Of a DNA stretch of 64,000 nt, positions 44,161 through 54,000 are shown piece after piece. The notes under the pieces were generated by a model. The model was not told the origin of the DNA. It ran no database searches and saw only the letters and a list, made by a program, of their open reading frames with translations. The stretch spans positions 682,001 through 746,000 of the forward strand of contig NZ_SAUF01000001.1 of the NCBI RefSeq assembly GCF_004023665.1, read 5' to 3'. Each line of letters starts with the position of its first letter. Position 1 is the stretch's first letter. Made by a program: the position numbers and the translations under genes. This DNA is from Afifella aestuarii (GTDB lineage Bacteria > Pseudomonadota > Alphaproteobacteria > Rhizobiales > Afifellaceae).

Positions 44161-44643
44161 ATGTCGGAAGGCGGCGAAAACGGGGATGCTGAGCTCGACC
44201 GGCTGGCGGAGGACGCTCTTCCCGACCCCCGCATCAACGCGTTTCTCGCCTCGCACCACGTCCTCGCGCTTGCCTGCTCGGACGGGGAGGAGGTTTGGGC
44301 CGCGAACTGCTTCTATCTATGGCTGCCGCAATCGGCTTCGTTCGTAATCTTGACCGATGGCTCGACCCGCCATGCGGAGATGATGCGCGTACGAGACCAG
44401 GTGGCGGGCTGCGTCGCGGGGCAGCCGGAGAAGGTCGAGGATATTAAGGGCGTGCAATTCTCCGCGCGTGCGACATGTCTCCCCGAAGCGTCTGCCAGCA
44501 CGGTGCGGGCTCTCTATGAAGAGCGCTTCCCCGTTGCGAGCAAGATGCCGGCTCCGGTCTGGCTCCTCGCGGCGGACTTTCTCAAATACACCGACAACAG
44601 TCTCGGCTTCGGCGCGAAAATCCTCTGGAGCCGCAAAGACTGA
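44161..44643 (+). CDS. UPF0306/YhbP-like flavin-binding-fold protein
   Basis: This 160-residue protein resembles E. coli YhbP from residue 25 to the end: FLASHHVLAL, WAANCFYLW, VILTDGSTRHAEMM, KGVQFSA and KYTDNSLGFG are all in register. The fold is the PNPOx-like FMN-binding split barrel. Its role is unproven, but at the end of this operon, one base after UbiX, it may serve as a flavin reductase or flavin carrier in the same pathway. No terminator is evident; a weak GAGGAAATCTCCTC hairpin lies 15-30 bases downstream. Confidence 0.8.
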   Translation: MSEGGENGDAELDRLAEDALPDPRINAFLASHHVLALACSDGEEVWAANCFYLWLPQSASFVILTDGSTRHAEMMRVRDQVAGCVAGQPEKVEDIKGVQFSARATCLPEASASTVRALYEERFPVASKMPAPVWLLAADFLKYTDNSLGFGAKILWSRKD

Positions 44644-45162
44644 CCAGCTTGGTGGAGAGGAAATCTCCTCCGTCGCACCGCTTCCAAGCGCCTTGCACGA
44701 CGGCGAAGCGCTCGTGCAGGTGCCTCCCGTTTCTCCCGCAACCGCGATACGGCAGAAGCGCTGGAGCAGGTTCCACTTGAATCCCGTCTGCACGAAAAGG
44801 TTGTGCGTCAGCCCGGACCGCGCCAGCAGTGACATGTGATGGTGCCGGTTCAATGCGCTCCGGCTTTGGCTATCACCTTATTTTTAATAGAAATGATCGA
44901 CCAGACATCTCGCAGAGCGAGCTCTCTGCGACAATAGACTCATGGTCGAGCCACGACCCTGGGTTTATATATCTTCCGGTTGCAGCAGGCAGGATCCACG
45001 CGGTTGCGAGAATTGCCGTGGTGTCGGTGTCTCAAGTTCGTTGTGCCTCGGCGGCGGGGCATCTTAAAGCGATACAGAGTGTGAGTTGCTGCCTGCATAA
45101 TGAAACAAAAATCGTTTATCTTGTTGTCTGAGAGAATTGATTAGCCAAAGGATCATCTGCGA
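44644..45162. other. Intergenic region after the UbiD operon
   Basis: These 519 bases contain no gene I can support; both strands show only short frames of poor composition. The region should hold the end of the UbiD operon transcript and the promoter of the aldo/keto reductase gene. Moderately AT-rich DNA at about 44875-44960 and 45095-45140 may include that promoter. Confidence 0.45.
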
Positions 45163-46173
45163 ATGCAGCAGAGAAAGCTTGGGCGCTATTCCGTATCGGC
45201 CGTTGGTCTTGGGTGTATGAGCATTTCGCACGCTTACGGGGCGCCGTTGGCGCGCGCGGATGCTGAACGTCTCCTCAATCAGGCGCTTGAGTGTGGATAT
45301 AGTCTCCTGGACACCGCGGTGATCTACGGATACGGGGCCAACGAAGCGTTGATCGGCGAGGCTCTCAATGGCCGGCGGGACGAGTTCGTGCTCGCCAGCA
45401 AGTGCGGCATCTTCCGTGCAGATGACGGGAGCCGTGTGATCGACAATCGCCCCGAGCGGTTGAAGCGCGCCTGCGAAGACAGCCTGAAGCGCCTCAAGAC
45501 GGATGTCATCGACCTCTATTATCTGCACCGCTGGGACAAAGTGGTGCCGATCGAGGAGAGTGTGGGCGCGTTGTCGGAGCTCGTCCAGGAAGGGAAGATC
45601 AAGGCGGTCGGCCTCTCGGAAGTTTCGGTGCCCACTCTGGTGCGCGCCCATGCGGTGCATCCGATTTCTGCGGTTCAAAGCGAGTATTCGCTTTTCACGC
45701 GCAATCCTGAAATCGCGATGCTGGCAGCCTGTCGACAGCTCGACATTACATTTGTTGCCTTTTCGCCTCTCGCGCGCGGCCTTTTGAGCGGCCAGCTGCG
45801 CGATCCTGCGAAACTTAAGCCCGGGGATTTGCGCCGCAACATGCCGAGATTCCAGGGGGCCAATTTCGTTGCCAATATGCAGCTCATCGACGGTCTCAAG
45901 GAGATTGCCGACGACGCCGGCTGCACGATGGCGCAGGTCGCTCTGGCTTGGCTTCTCGCCAAGGGCGACGACATCATTCCGATCCCGGGTACGACGTCGA
46001 GAGCGCATCTTCGGGAGAATGCCGAGGCGGGCGATATCGTCCTGCCTGCCGGAGCGCTTCCACGTCTCGATGCCCTGATCAACGAGAAGACCGTGCGCGG
46101 AGCGCGCTACAGCGCCGCCGTCCAAGGTGAGATCGACACCGAGGAATTCGGCGTCTCATGTGGAGCGCCTTAG
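45163..46173 (+). CDS. Aldo/keto reductase
   Basis: This 336-residue (alpha/beta)8 reductase keeps the family tetrad: Asp in LLDTAVIYG, the catalytic Tyr in the same segment, Lys in SKCG and His in LHRWD. A C-terminal PIPGTTSRAHLREN segment binds the NADP phosphate. The sequence fits the AKR subfamily with YDDR-like members, the group that reduces aldehydes and ketones of broad range. It stands alone between the UbiD operon and the folate genes, and I see no strong functional link to either. Confidence 0.9.
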   Translation: MQQRKLGRYSVSAVGLGCMSISHAYGAPLARADAERLLNQALECGYSLLDTAVIYGYGANEALIGEALNGRRDEFVLASKCGIFRADDGSRVIDNRPERLKRACEDSLKRLKTDVIDLYYLHRWDKVVPIEESVGALSELVQEGKIKAVGLSEVSVPTLVRAHAVHPISAVQSEYSLFTRNPEIAMLAACRQLDITFVAFSPLARGLLSGQLRDPAKLKPGDLRRNMPRFQGANFVANMQLIDGLKEIADDAGCTMAQVALAWLLAKGDDIIPIPGTTSRAHLRENAEAGDIVLPAGALPRLDALINEKTVRGARYSAAVQGEIDTEEFGVSCGAP

Positions 46174-46414
46174 GCTGCCGGATAACTGCATGCAGAAGCC
46201 GGCGGTAGAATTCTTCGGATGTGCAGTCTTCGGCGGGCGTGTGTTTTTCCTCGTTCGGTGGGGGCTGTGCTGCGGCGGCCGAGGCGGCGCAAACGAAACC
46301 GCTGGGTGACGCGTACGGCCAAGCCCAACCTCCTCATTCCAGGCACAAAGGGAAAGCCGGAGCCGCCGTGGCGCTCTCGGCCGTCATGCTTCGGGGGCAG
46401 GAGGGCAGGGATCT

Positions 46415-46999
46415 ATGTACCGGTTGCGCTTATGGTCCGTGCGCCATTCCAGGGGGCTGGAGAGGCTCTATAAGTGGGTCGAGGGCACGATGGTGGCACT
46501 TGACCCGCTCTTCTCTCGGCTCGGTTACGACCGCGTCGAGCGTCCGATCGCCTTCGTCGAGCGCAACGTCAAAGGCCTCCTCTTCGATTGCGAGATGTGC
46601 GGCCAGTGCGTGTTGTCGTCGACAGGCATGTCCTGCCCGATGAACTGCCCCAAGCAGCTTCGAAATGGTCCCTGCGGCGGCGTCAGGCCCGGGGGCTTTT
46701 GCGAGGTGCGGCCATGGATGCGTTGCGTCTGGGTGGATGCCTGGAGCGGGGCGCAGACAATGCGCAACGGGGCTTGGATCGAAGAGGTCCTGCCGCCGGT
46801 CGATCGCAGTCTCAAAGGCTCGTCCTCCTGGCTCCGCGTGGCGCGCGAGAAAGCGGCTGCACGGCGGGCCGCGCCGGTGCGAAGCAGGGCGCGCGCCATC
46901 GTCGCCCGCGCCTTTTCCGGCGCCAGGCGCAATGAGCCTGCCTCCGCACCGCTTGCCGAGGAGCCGTCGAGCGCCGTCAATCAGGAGGCGCAGCGGTGA
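46415..46999 (+). CDS. Methylenetetrahydrofolate reductase C-terminal (zinc) domain protein
   Basis: This 194-residue protein carries the cysteine-rich MTHFR_C pattern CEMCGQC, CPMNCPK, GPCGG and CEV within residues 60-105, suggesting iron-sulfur or zinc binding. A basic, Ala-rich tail follows. An AGGAGGG sequence precedes ATG 46415. The GTG start of the next gene, which encodes the flavin-type reductase, overlaps this stop. In other bacteria such proteins partner MetF-like reductases in one-carbon metabolism. Confidence 0.85.
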   Translation: MYRLRLWSVRHSRGLERLYKWVEGTMVALDPLFSRLGYDRVERPIAFVERNVKGLLFDCEMCGQCVLSSTGMSCPMNCPKQLRNGPCGGVRPGGFCEVRPWMRCVWVDAWSGAQTMRNGAWIEEVLPPVDRSLKGSSSWLRVAREKAAARRAAPVRSRARAIVARAFSGARRNEPASAPLAEEPSSAVNQEAQR

Positions 47000-48084
47000 G
47001 CGGGTCGAGCGAATTCACCCATCCATTCCAGGCTTACGAGGTGCCGCCGCCTGGGCATTCCTCCGGGAGCCGGTTGGAGCGGGTCCTGCGACAAGGCCGT
47101 TTTGCCGTGACGGCCGAATTGAACCCGCCGGATTCCGCCAATGCGGAGGATGTGTACGAGGCGGCACGGCCTCTTGCCGAGGTTGTCGATGCGATCAACG
47201 CGACCGATGCGTCCGGCGCCAATTGTCATATGTCGTCGATCGGCATCTGCTCGCTTCTGACCCGGGCCGGCTATGGCACGATCTATCAGATCTCCTGCCG
47301 GGATCGGAACCGTATCGCCATCCAGGGCGATGTCCTCGGGGCGGCGGCGATGGGGGTCAAGAATGTCCTCTGCCTGACCGGGGACGGCGTCGGGGTGGGG
47401 GATCAGCCCGGGGCGAAGCCGGTTTTCGACCTCGATTCCATCTCGCTCTTGCGGGCGCTCAAGACGATGCGGGATGAGGGGGCTTTTTTGTCGGGTCGCA
47501 AGATCAGCAGTCCGCCACATCTCTTCCTAGGAGCGGCCGAAAACCCCTGCGTGCCGCCGCTCGAATGGCGCCCGGAGCGGCTGCGCAAAAAGATCGAGGC
47601 TGGGGCGGAATATATCCAGACCAATTATATCTTCGACATGCCGGTCTTTGAGGCCTTCATGGCGCGTGTGCGCGATCTCGGTCTCGACAAGAAGGTGTTC
47701 ATCCTCGCTGGCGTCGGTCCGCTTGCTTCCGCGAAAGCGGCGCGCTGGATGCGCTCGAACGTTCCCGGCATCCATATCCCTGATCATGTCATCGAGCGCC
47801 TGGAGAAGGCCGAGAAGCCCGGCGAAGAGGGCAAGCGTCTGGCGATCGAGCTCATTCAGCAGATCCGGGAGATCAAAGGCGTCGCCGGGGTGCATGTCAT
47901 GGCCTATCGCCGCGAACATCAGGTTTCCGAGATTATTCTGGAATCCGGCGTCCTGAAGGGGCGGAGACCCGAAGGGTCGAGGCGGGCGCGGACAGCGGCC
48001 GGCTCCAGGTCAGGCAGAGAGGCGGGAGAAGACGCTTCCGCGGCCTCGATGGGGGTGCGTCCATCTGACGGCGGGGCGCGCTGA
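46996..48084 (+). CDS. Methylenetetrahydrofolate reductase family protein
   Basis: This 362-residue TIM-barrel protein is of the MetF superfamily, with AELNPPDS near residue 41, an LTGDG segment near 129 and YIQTNYIFDMP near 205. The last 45 residues are low-complexity and charged, beyond the usual family length. The GTG start (46996) overlaps the preceding gene (GTGA) and has AGGAGG just upstream. It should interconvert methylene- and methyl-tetrahydrofolate with its cysteine-rich partner. No methionine synthase gene is adjacent, so the link may be to methyl-group degradation rather than methionine synthesis. Confidence 0.85.
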   Translation: MSGSSEFTHPFQAYEVPPPGHSSGSRLERVLRQGRFAVTAELNPPDSANAEDVYEAARPLAEVVDAINATDASGANCHMSSIGICSLLTRAGYGTIYQISCRDRNRIAIQGDVLGAAAMGVKNVLCLTGDGVGVGDQPGAKPVFDLDSISLLRALKTMRDEGAFLSGRKISSPPHLFLGAAENPCVPPLEWRPERLRKKIEAGAEYIQTNYIFDMPVFEAFMARVRDLGLDKKVFILAGVGPLASAKAARWMRSNVPGIHIPDHVIERLEKAEKPGEEGKRLAIELIQQIREIKGVAGVHVMAYRREHQVSEIILESGVLKGRRPEGSRRARTAAGSRSGREAGEDASAASMGVRPSDGGAR

Positions 48085-48140
48085 GAGCCTGCGGCTGCCC
48101 GGGGCATCCCTCTGTCGACTGCGGCTGTTCCGAATACGAA

Positions 48141-48168
48141 ACGGGCGCAGCCTTGCGACTGCGCCCGT
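48141..48168 (-). terminator. Hairpin terminator after the sigma-32 gene
   Basis: A perfect 10-base stem, ACGGGCGCAG paired with CTGCGCCCGT around an eight-base loop, lies about 20 bases beyond the leftward stop at 48190. A T-rich but interrupted tail follows on the minus strand. It may also stop rightward transcripts from the folate genes. Confidence 0.65.
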
Positions 48169-48189
48169 CATCTCGTCGCCGCGCGCCCT

Positions 48190-49050
48190 TCAGGCGAGCG
48201 TGATGCGATTGTCTTCCGTCAGCGCCGTACGCAGCTTCTCCAAGGCACGGCTTTCGATCTGGCGCACGCGCTCTTTGGAAATGCCGAGTTCCTGACCCAA
48301 CGCTTCGAGCGTCGCACCGTCTTCTTCGAGACGGCGTCGGCGGACGATCTTCAATTCGCGTTCGTTGAGCACGCTCAAGGCCGAATAGAGCCAGCCCGAC
48401 CAGCGCTCTGAATCGATATAGTTGCCCACCGTCTCGTCCTGGAGAGGGGCGTCCGAGGCGATGAAATCCTGCCGATCGGCGCTAGAGCCGTCGGATTCGA
48501 TGATCGGCGCGTTGAGGGAGGTATCCGGGCCGGAAAGCCTGGAATCCATCAAGGCGACATCGTTGGTGGACACACCGATCGCCTGCGCTATCTCGTTATA
48601 CATCTCCGGTGCATTGATCATCTCAGACCCGCGGGAGAGGCGAGCTCTGAGGCGTCGGAGATTGAAAAATAGCGATTTCTGTGCCGACGATGTTCCGCCG
48701 CGCACAATCGACCAGTTGCGCAGGATGTGATCTTGGATCGAGGCGCGGATCCACCAAGTTGCATAGGTGGAAAAGCGCACTTCCCGTTCCGGCTCGAAGC
48801 GAGCCGCAGCTTCCAGGAGCCCGACATGGCCTTCCTGGATGAGATCGTTCATGGACAGCCCGAAATGCCGGAAGCGTGCTGCGATCGAAATGACCAATCG
48901 CATATGGGCCGAGGTCAGGCGATGCAGTGCCTGCTGGTCCCGTTTTTCCTTCCACGCGACCGCGAGTTCGCGCTCTTCGTCGCGTTCGAGATAGGGGGCC
49001 TTCATGGCCGCCCGGACTATCTGGCGTCGTGAGTTGCTGGAATCGTTCAT
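48190..49050 (-). CDS. rpoH: Heat-shock sigma factor, sigma-32 (RpoH)
   Basis: This 286-residue sigma-70-family protein has region 2 (RLTSAHMRLVISIAARF, then FSTYATWWIRASI), the RpoH-specific AQKSLFFNLR box near residue 125, and region 4 with a C-terminal helix-turn-helix (TLEALGQELGISKERVRQIE). It directs heat-shock or stress transcription. ATG 49050 is chosen for GGGAAGG upstream; the open frame extends 123 bases further. Many Hyphomicrobiales have two or more RpoH paralogues, and I cannot say which this is. Confidence 0.93.
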   Translation of the reverse strand: MNDSSNSRRQIVRAAMKAPYLERDEERELAVAWKEKRDQQALHRLTSAHMRLVISIAARFRHFGLSMNDLIQEGHVGLLEAAARFEPEREVRFSTYATWWIRASIQDHILRNWSIVRGGTSSAQKSLFFNLRRLRARLSRGSEMINAPEMYNEIAQAIGVSTNDVALMDSRLSGPDTSLNAPIIESDGSSADRQDFIASDAPLQDETVGNYIDSERWSGWLYSALSVLNERELKIVRRRRLEEDGATLEALGQELGISKERVRQIESRALEKLRTALTEDNRITLA

Positions 49051-49140
49051 GCCAACCTTCCCGCCTGTGTGAAACTCTGCCCGTCTTCGTCCCTTCCCTG
49101 TAACACTTCTAAACACCGTTTTGTTTCCGCTGAAACAGAA

Positions 49141-49164
49141 AAACCCGACCTGCCGATCGGGTTC
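49141..49164 (-). terminator. Rho-independent terminator after the CarD gene
   Basis: On the minus strand the stem ACCCGA/TCGGGT, with an eight-base loop, is followed directly by TTTTT. It lies about 50 bases after the CarD-family stop and upstream of the sigma-32 gene, separating the two transcripts. Confidence 0.75.
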
Positions 49165-49211
49165 CCTGTTCACAAAAGCGTTTTTGGCCCTAAATGGGCC
49201 GCGCCCCGGAT

Positions 49212-49775
49212 TTAAGCGGCTTCTTCGCGCGCCTCATCCTCTTCCTGAGCGCGCTTGCGCTTGGGGCTCGCCTCAATCATTTTCTCGATCTTGCGCTGCG
49301 CTTCCGTCTCGGAGGTCTTCTCCACAGCGGCCACTTCGCGCGCCATCCGATCGATGGCGGCTTCATAGAGTTGCCGCTCGGAATAGGATGGCTCCGGCTG
49401 CGCCTCTGAGCGATAGAGATCGCGGACGACCTCCGAAATGGCGATGAGGTCGCCGGAATTGATCTTGGCTTCGTATTCCTGCGCGCGGCGGCTCCACATG
49501 GTGCGCTTGACGCGTGCGCGTCCGCAGACAGTGTCGAGGGCCTTGGCGACGGTCGGTTCGTCCGCAAGCTTGCGCATGCCGACAGAAGCCGCCTTGGCGA
49601 CAGGGACGCGCAACGTCATCTTATCCTTGTCGAAGTCGATGACGAACAATTCGAGGCTCATTCCGGCGACTTCCTGCGTCTCCACATCGACGATGCGGCC
49701 GACGCCGTGGGCCGGGTAAACAATGCTCTCGTTCGTACGAAAACCCTGACGCTTCAACGTCTTCTTTGTTGTCAT
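49212..49775 (-). CDS. CarD-family transcriptional regulator
   Basis: This 187-residue protein has the CarD/RNA-polymerase-interacting domain at about residues 12-75 (IVYPAHGVGRIVDVE) and a helical DNA-contact domain to about 150. A lysine- and glutamate-rich tail follows. ATG 49775 is preceded by AGGAG. The length fits rhizobial CarD-like regulators, which bind the polymerase beta subunit and stabilise open promoter complexes. It is transcribed with the same polarity as the ferredoxin, S4 and helicase genes but is separated from the ferredoxin gene by about 300 bases. Confidence 0.92.
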   Translation of the reverse strand: MTTKKTLKRQGFRTNESIVYPAHGVGRIVDVETQEVAGMSLELFVIDFDKDKMTLRVPVAKAASVGMRKLADEPTVAKALDTVCGRARVKRTMWSRRAQEYEAKINSGDLIAISEVVRDLYRSEAQPEPSYSERQLYEAAIDRMAREVAAVEKTSETEAQRKIEKMIEASPKRKRAQEEDEAREEAA

Positions 49776-50085
49776 ACGCGTGCGACTCCTGAGTTCGGAA
49801 AAGGCAGCTTCGCCGGGGGCGTGGTGCCGAGGGCGCTTTAGTCTGCGCGGGGGACCTTTCTGACGACACAGGGCTGACGACACAAAGTTTACCGCTGCCT
49901 CTGGCAGCGGCTATCATCCTGTCGTTATTCCATGCCGGAATTATGAGATCGGAACACGAGCACGTCCGATCTTCCGAACATAGTTCAAAAGGGCGTAGAA
50001 ATCAAGGATTTGTTGCACGCGCACGGCAAACGTGCGCGGGGGCGGGGTGCCTCCGCGCCGTCAGGTGCAGAATTGGGCGGCCGGC

Positions 50086-50424
50086 TTAGTCGCCTTCACC
50101 GGCTTCCGGCGAGAAGTACTTCTCGAGCTTGTTTTCCTCGCCATCGTGTTCCTTGGAGTCGGGCAAAGGATCACGCTTCATGGTGAGGTTCGGCCATTTC
50201 TCCGCATATTCGGCGTTGAGCGTCAGCCACTTCTCCAACCCCGGCTCGGTATCGGGGCGGATCGCATCGGCCGGGCATTCCGGCTCGCACACACCGCAAT
50301 CGATGCACTCGTCAGGGTGGATGACGAGCATCGTCTCGCCTTCGTAAAAACAGTCGACCGGGCACACCTCGACGCAATCGGTATATTTGCACCGGATGCA
50401 ATTGTCGGTCACGACGTAGGTCAT
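50086..50424 (-). CDS. fdxA: Seven-iron ferredoxin FdxA
   Basis: This 112-residue ferredoxin has an N-terminal [17 protein letters not shown] cluster motif and a second [12 protein letters not shown] motif. These are the spacings of a [3Fe-4S]/[4Fe-4S] 7Fe ferredoxin of the FdxA type. The C-terminal half is an acidic tail, normal for this family. It carries electrons in the cytoplasm, with unidentified partners. It lies 134 bases downstream of the S4-domain gene, in the same direction. Confidence 0.93.
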   Translation of the reverse strand: MTYVVTDNCIRCKYTDCVEVCPVDCFYEGETMLVIHPDECIDCGVCEPECPADAIRPDTEPGLEKWLTLNAEYAEKWPNLTMKRDPLPDSKEHDGEENKLEKYFSPEAGEGD

Positions 50425-50558
50425 TCTCTACTCCGCGTCAGCGCTTGCGTTCGGGGCCTAATGGCTTTTCGGCGAGGGTGCAAGGGTGTGCGGCCAACCC
50501 AGACATGCAGCCGCAGGCGCTCTAATAATGAGCGTGCCCGGAGAGTTAGCAGCGCCTG

Positions 50559-50972
50559 TCAGTTCCGCCGCTTCATCGCAATGAGCGCCCGCCGTTCGCG
50601 TGGGCTCGGGCGGTGCTGGGGTGCGGGCGGAGGCGCATCGTCGGGCGCTGGGGCCGTTTCACCGGAGGAGGTCTCAATGCTCGCGCCGACGTCGCGGTAA
50701 AGCGTCGTCGCGACCGAAAAAGAGCCGCGGCGCTCGCTGAAGCCAAGTGCTTCCACGACCTTCACACCGCCGGGCAGAGCGAGGGTGAGAACGTCGCCGA
50801 TGCGCACCAGACGGCTCGCCTGATCGACCTTCTGCCGGTTGATGCGCACATGCCCGTCGCTGATGAATTTCTGCGCGGCGGAGCGTGTCCGCACGAAGCG
50901 CGCGTGCCAGAGCCAGCGGTCGAGCCGCTGCGCCTCTGTCGTGCCCGCTTCGTCCGCCGACGCTTTCGCCAA
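50559..50972 (-). CDS. S4-domain RNA-binding protein (HslR-like)
   Basis: This 137-residue protein has an S4 RNA-binding domain at about residues 15-75, opening with RLDRWLWHARFVRTRSAAQ, and a Pro/Ala-rich tail that ends in basic residues. It resembles HslR, which binds stalled 50S subunits during heat stress. It seems to start at TTG (50972) with AAGGGAG upstream, since no ATG fits. It is 30 bases after the helicase gene and so probably in the same operon. Confidence 0.87.
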   Translation of the reverse strand: MAKASADEAGTTEAQRLDRWLWHARFVRTRSAAQKFISDGHVRINRQKVDQASRLVRIGDVLTLALPGGVKVVEALGFSERRGSFSVATTLYRDVGASIETSSGETAPAPDDAPPPAPQHRPSPRERRALIAMKRRN

Positions 50973-51002
50973 TCGCGCTCCCTTTCGGCCTTTCCGGCTC
51001 TC

Positions 51003-54000
51003 CTACTTGTCGGAGGAGCCGAGCTTCTCCTTCAGCGCAGCAAGGGCCGCGAACGGGCTGTCGGGATCGGCCCGCTTTTCCCGTTCCTGCCTTTGGGGAC
51101 GCTGGGGCGGACGCTTGGGCAGCCCCTGTTCGCCGCGGTGGCGGAACTTGCCCTTCTTGTGCTGCGGTTTGGACGGGGCCGGGCCGTGCGGGGCCGCCGC
51201 CGCTTCCCCGCCTTCGGTTGCCGGCTTCTGGGGGCCGCCACGGCCTGTGGCTCGGCGTGGAGAGCGCTTCGCTTTGCTGGGCCGACGCTCCTCGCGCCGG
51301 GGCATGCCGCCATAGCGCCAGATCTCCAAAAAGGCCGGCTCGGCCTTTTCTTCGGTCTCGGCCTGTCCTTCGGTCTCCGGCTGTGCCTCGCCCGAAGCGT
51401 CCGCATCCGTGGCGCCTGTCGTTTCGGCGATTTGCGCCGCTGTGGAGTCCGTCTCGGGCGCAGGTGCTGCGTCTTCCGGTGCGAGCGGGGTCGGCGCGCC
51501 TTCATCGGCGACCATGCCGGCTTCAGATCCTGCCCCGGTTGCGGCCTCGCTCCCCTCCAGGGGCGTTTCTTCGCGGGGGGCTTCTTCGATTTCGGTGCTT
51601 TCTGTGGGCGCAGGTGTCGCTGCTTCGGAGGTACCGACGGGCGCTTCGGCTCCTGACGCCTCGGCGGTCGCGGCCACGTCCAGGCCGTCCGCGGTTGCTG
51701 CGGCTTCAGCTTTTTGCACCGCTTCTTCCGTCGCGGGCGTCTGCGGCAAGGGGCGCCGCTCGACGCGGTAGCCGAGGCCGTTCAGGATGACACCCATATC
51801 TTCGCCCGAGGCGCCGAGGAGAGACGTCATCGCGGACGTGACGGTGAAACCGCCGCCTTCCTCGATCGCGCCTGCGGGCGGCTCGATCTCACGGCCGGGC
51901 CGCCAGGTGAGGGCGGGACGGATGAGATCGGCCAGCCGCTCGAGAATATCGATGCGCACGGCGCGACGACCGAAGATGCGGTAGCCGAACCGGTGGTAAA
52001 TGGCCGGATCGATCTCTGGGTCGACGTTGACGGAGGTGCGGCCGGAAGCCGAGACGGAGGCCACCTCGGCGATGCTGTCGCGGTCGTCGCGGCCTTTGTG
52101 CAGAGCTTCGAGCTCCGCCAGCAGAGTTGCCGGCGCGGGCTTGAGCAGCATCGGCAGATAAATATGGTAGGCGCCGAAACGGACGCCGTGGCGCCTCAGA
52201 CCGGCGCGGGCGTCCTGGTCCAGGGAGCGGACTTCTTCGAGAACGTCGCGGCGGTCCAGAATGCCGAGCTTTTCCTTCAGCTGATAGGCGATGCCGCGGG
52301 CCAGACCGGAGAGGCTCTCATCGGCTTCCAGTTCGAGAAGCGGCTTCAAATGCGTGCTGATCTGATTGGACAACCAGACGGTCAGCCGGGCCTCGACTTT
52401 CTCGCGGCTCGGGCCTGTGAGCTGCTCGTCAGCAAGAAGCAGGATCCGCGGCTTCAAAGGTTCAGATTCGGCGATCAAACGCGCCACGGGTTCGCCGTGC
52501 CAGCGGATGATCGCGCCGGACGTCAGCAAGAATCCCGCATCGTCTGAACGTGACAGACGCTCAGCCCGTTCGGCGACCGCCGTGCCCAGCGCCTTTGCTG
52601 CCGCTGTGCGAACCGTTTTTGCATCCGACCCCTCCGCCTTGGCGTCGGGTGTGAAGCGAAAGCCGATCAGCGTGCCGACATGCTCGCCCTCCACCAGCAC
52701 GTCGCCCCCCGGGGTGATCTCGGCCTCAAGCATTGTATTCTCCTTCAACCGGCGCATCAGAACGCTAGTTCGCCGATCGACAAAGCGTTTTGTAAGCCTG
52801 TCGTGAAGTGCGTCAGATAGCCTATCCTCAACGCGCTTCGTCTCTTCGCGCCAATAAGTCGGGTCGGCAAGCCAGTCCGGCTGATTGGCCACAAAGGTCC
52901 ACGTACGAATTTCTGCAATGCGCGCCGACAATGTGTCGATGTCGCCATCGGTGCGGTCGGCCCGCTTCACCTGCGGCGCAAGCCAGTCGGGTGGAACGGA
53001 GCCTTTGTCCATAAGAAAAGTGAAGATCGAACCGATCAGTCCGGCATGCTGAGCAGGCGCAATGCGTCGATAATCGGGCAGCCGGCAGATGTCCCACAAA
53101 CGCTCCACGGCCTTAGGGTGCGTCAGTCGGTCGGTGATGTCGTCATCGCGCACCAGAAGCTCAAGCGCGACCTGGTCGGCCGCTGGCGGCGATTTCGTCA
53201 AAAAAGGATGCTTCGGTGCCTGTTCCAGCGAGGCGCGCAGGGCTTCGTGGGACGAGAAATCGAGGCGGTCGTTGCGCCATTGCAGCACCCGGACCCCTTC
53301 GAAACGGTGGCTCTCCAGCGCTTCCACCAGGGGCGGCTCGAAGGGAGAGACCGTTCCCGTCACGCCGAACGTGCCGTCGCGCATGTAGCGCCCGGCGCGC
53401 CCGGCGATCTGGCCGAGTTCGGCGGCCGTCAGGGGGCGGTGCTGGTATCCGTCGAATTTGCGGGCCGAGGCGAAGGCGACATGGTCGACATCGAGATTGA
53501 GGCCCATGCCGATCGCGTCCGTGGCGACCAGAAAGTCGACATCGCCTGACTGATAGAGCTCCACCTGACGATTGCGCGTGCGCGGTGAAAGGGCGCCGAG
53601 AACGGCCGCCGCACCGCCGCGCTGGCGGCGCATCAGCTCGCCGATCGCATAGACCTCCTCGGCCGAGAAGGCGACGATCGCGGAGCGCTCCGGCAGGCGT
53701 GTCAGCTTCTTCTGCCCGGCATAAGCGAGGACCGACATGCGCGGGCGTGTGACGATATGCGCGCCCGGCAGAAGGCCTTCGATGACGCCGCGCATCGTCG
53801 ATGCGCCCAAGAGCAAGGTTTCCTGGCTGCCGCGCAGCGACAGGATTCGGTCGGTGAAGACGTGGCCGCGTTCAAGATCGGCGGCGAGCTGAATCTCGTC
53901 GATGGCCGCAAAGGCGGCATCCGTGTTGCGCGGCATTGCCTCCACGGTGGAGACCCAATAGCGCGGTTCCGCCGGGACGATCTTTTCTTCGCCGGTGACG

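Noticed and set aside
44829-45131. 100-codon plus-strand frame between the YhbP-like and aldo/keto reductase genes
   Set aside because: Residue composition is erratic and no start signal or family feature supports it.
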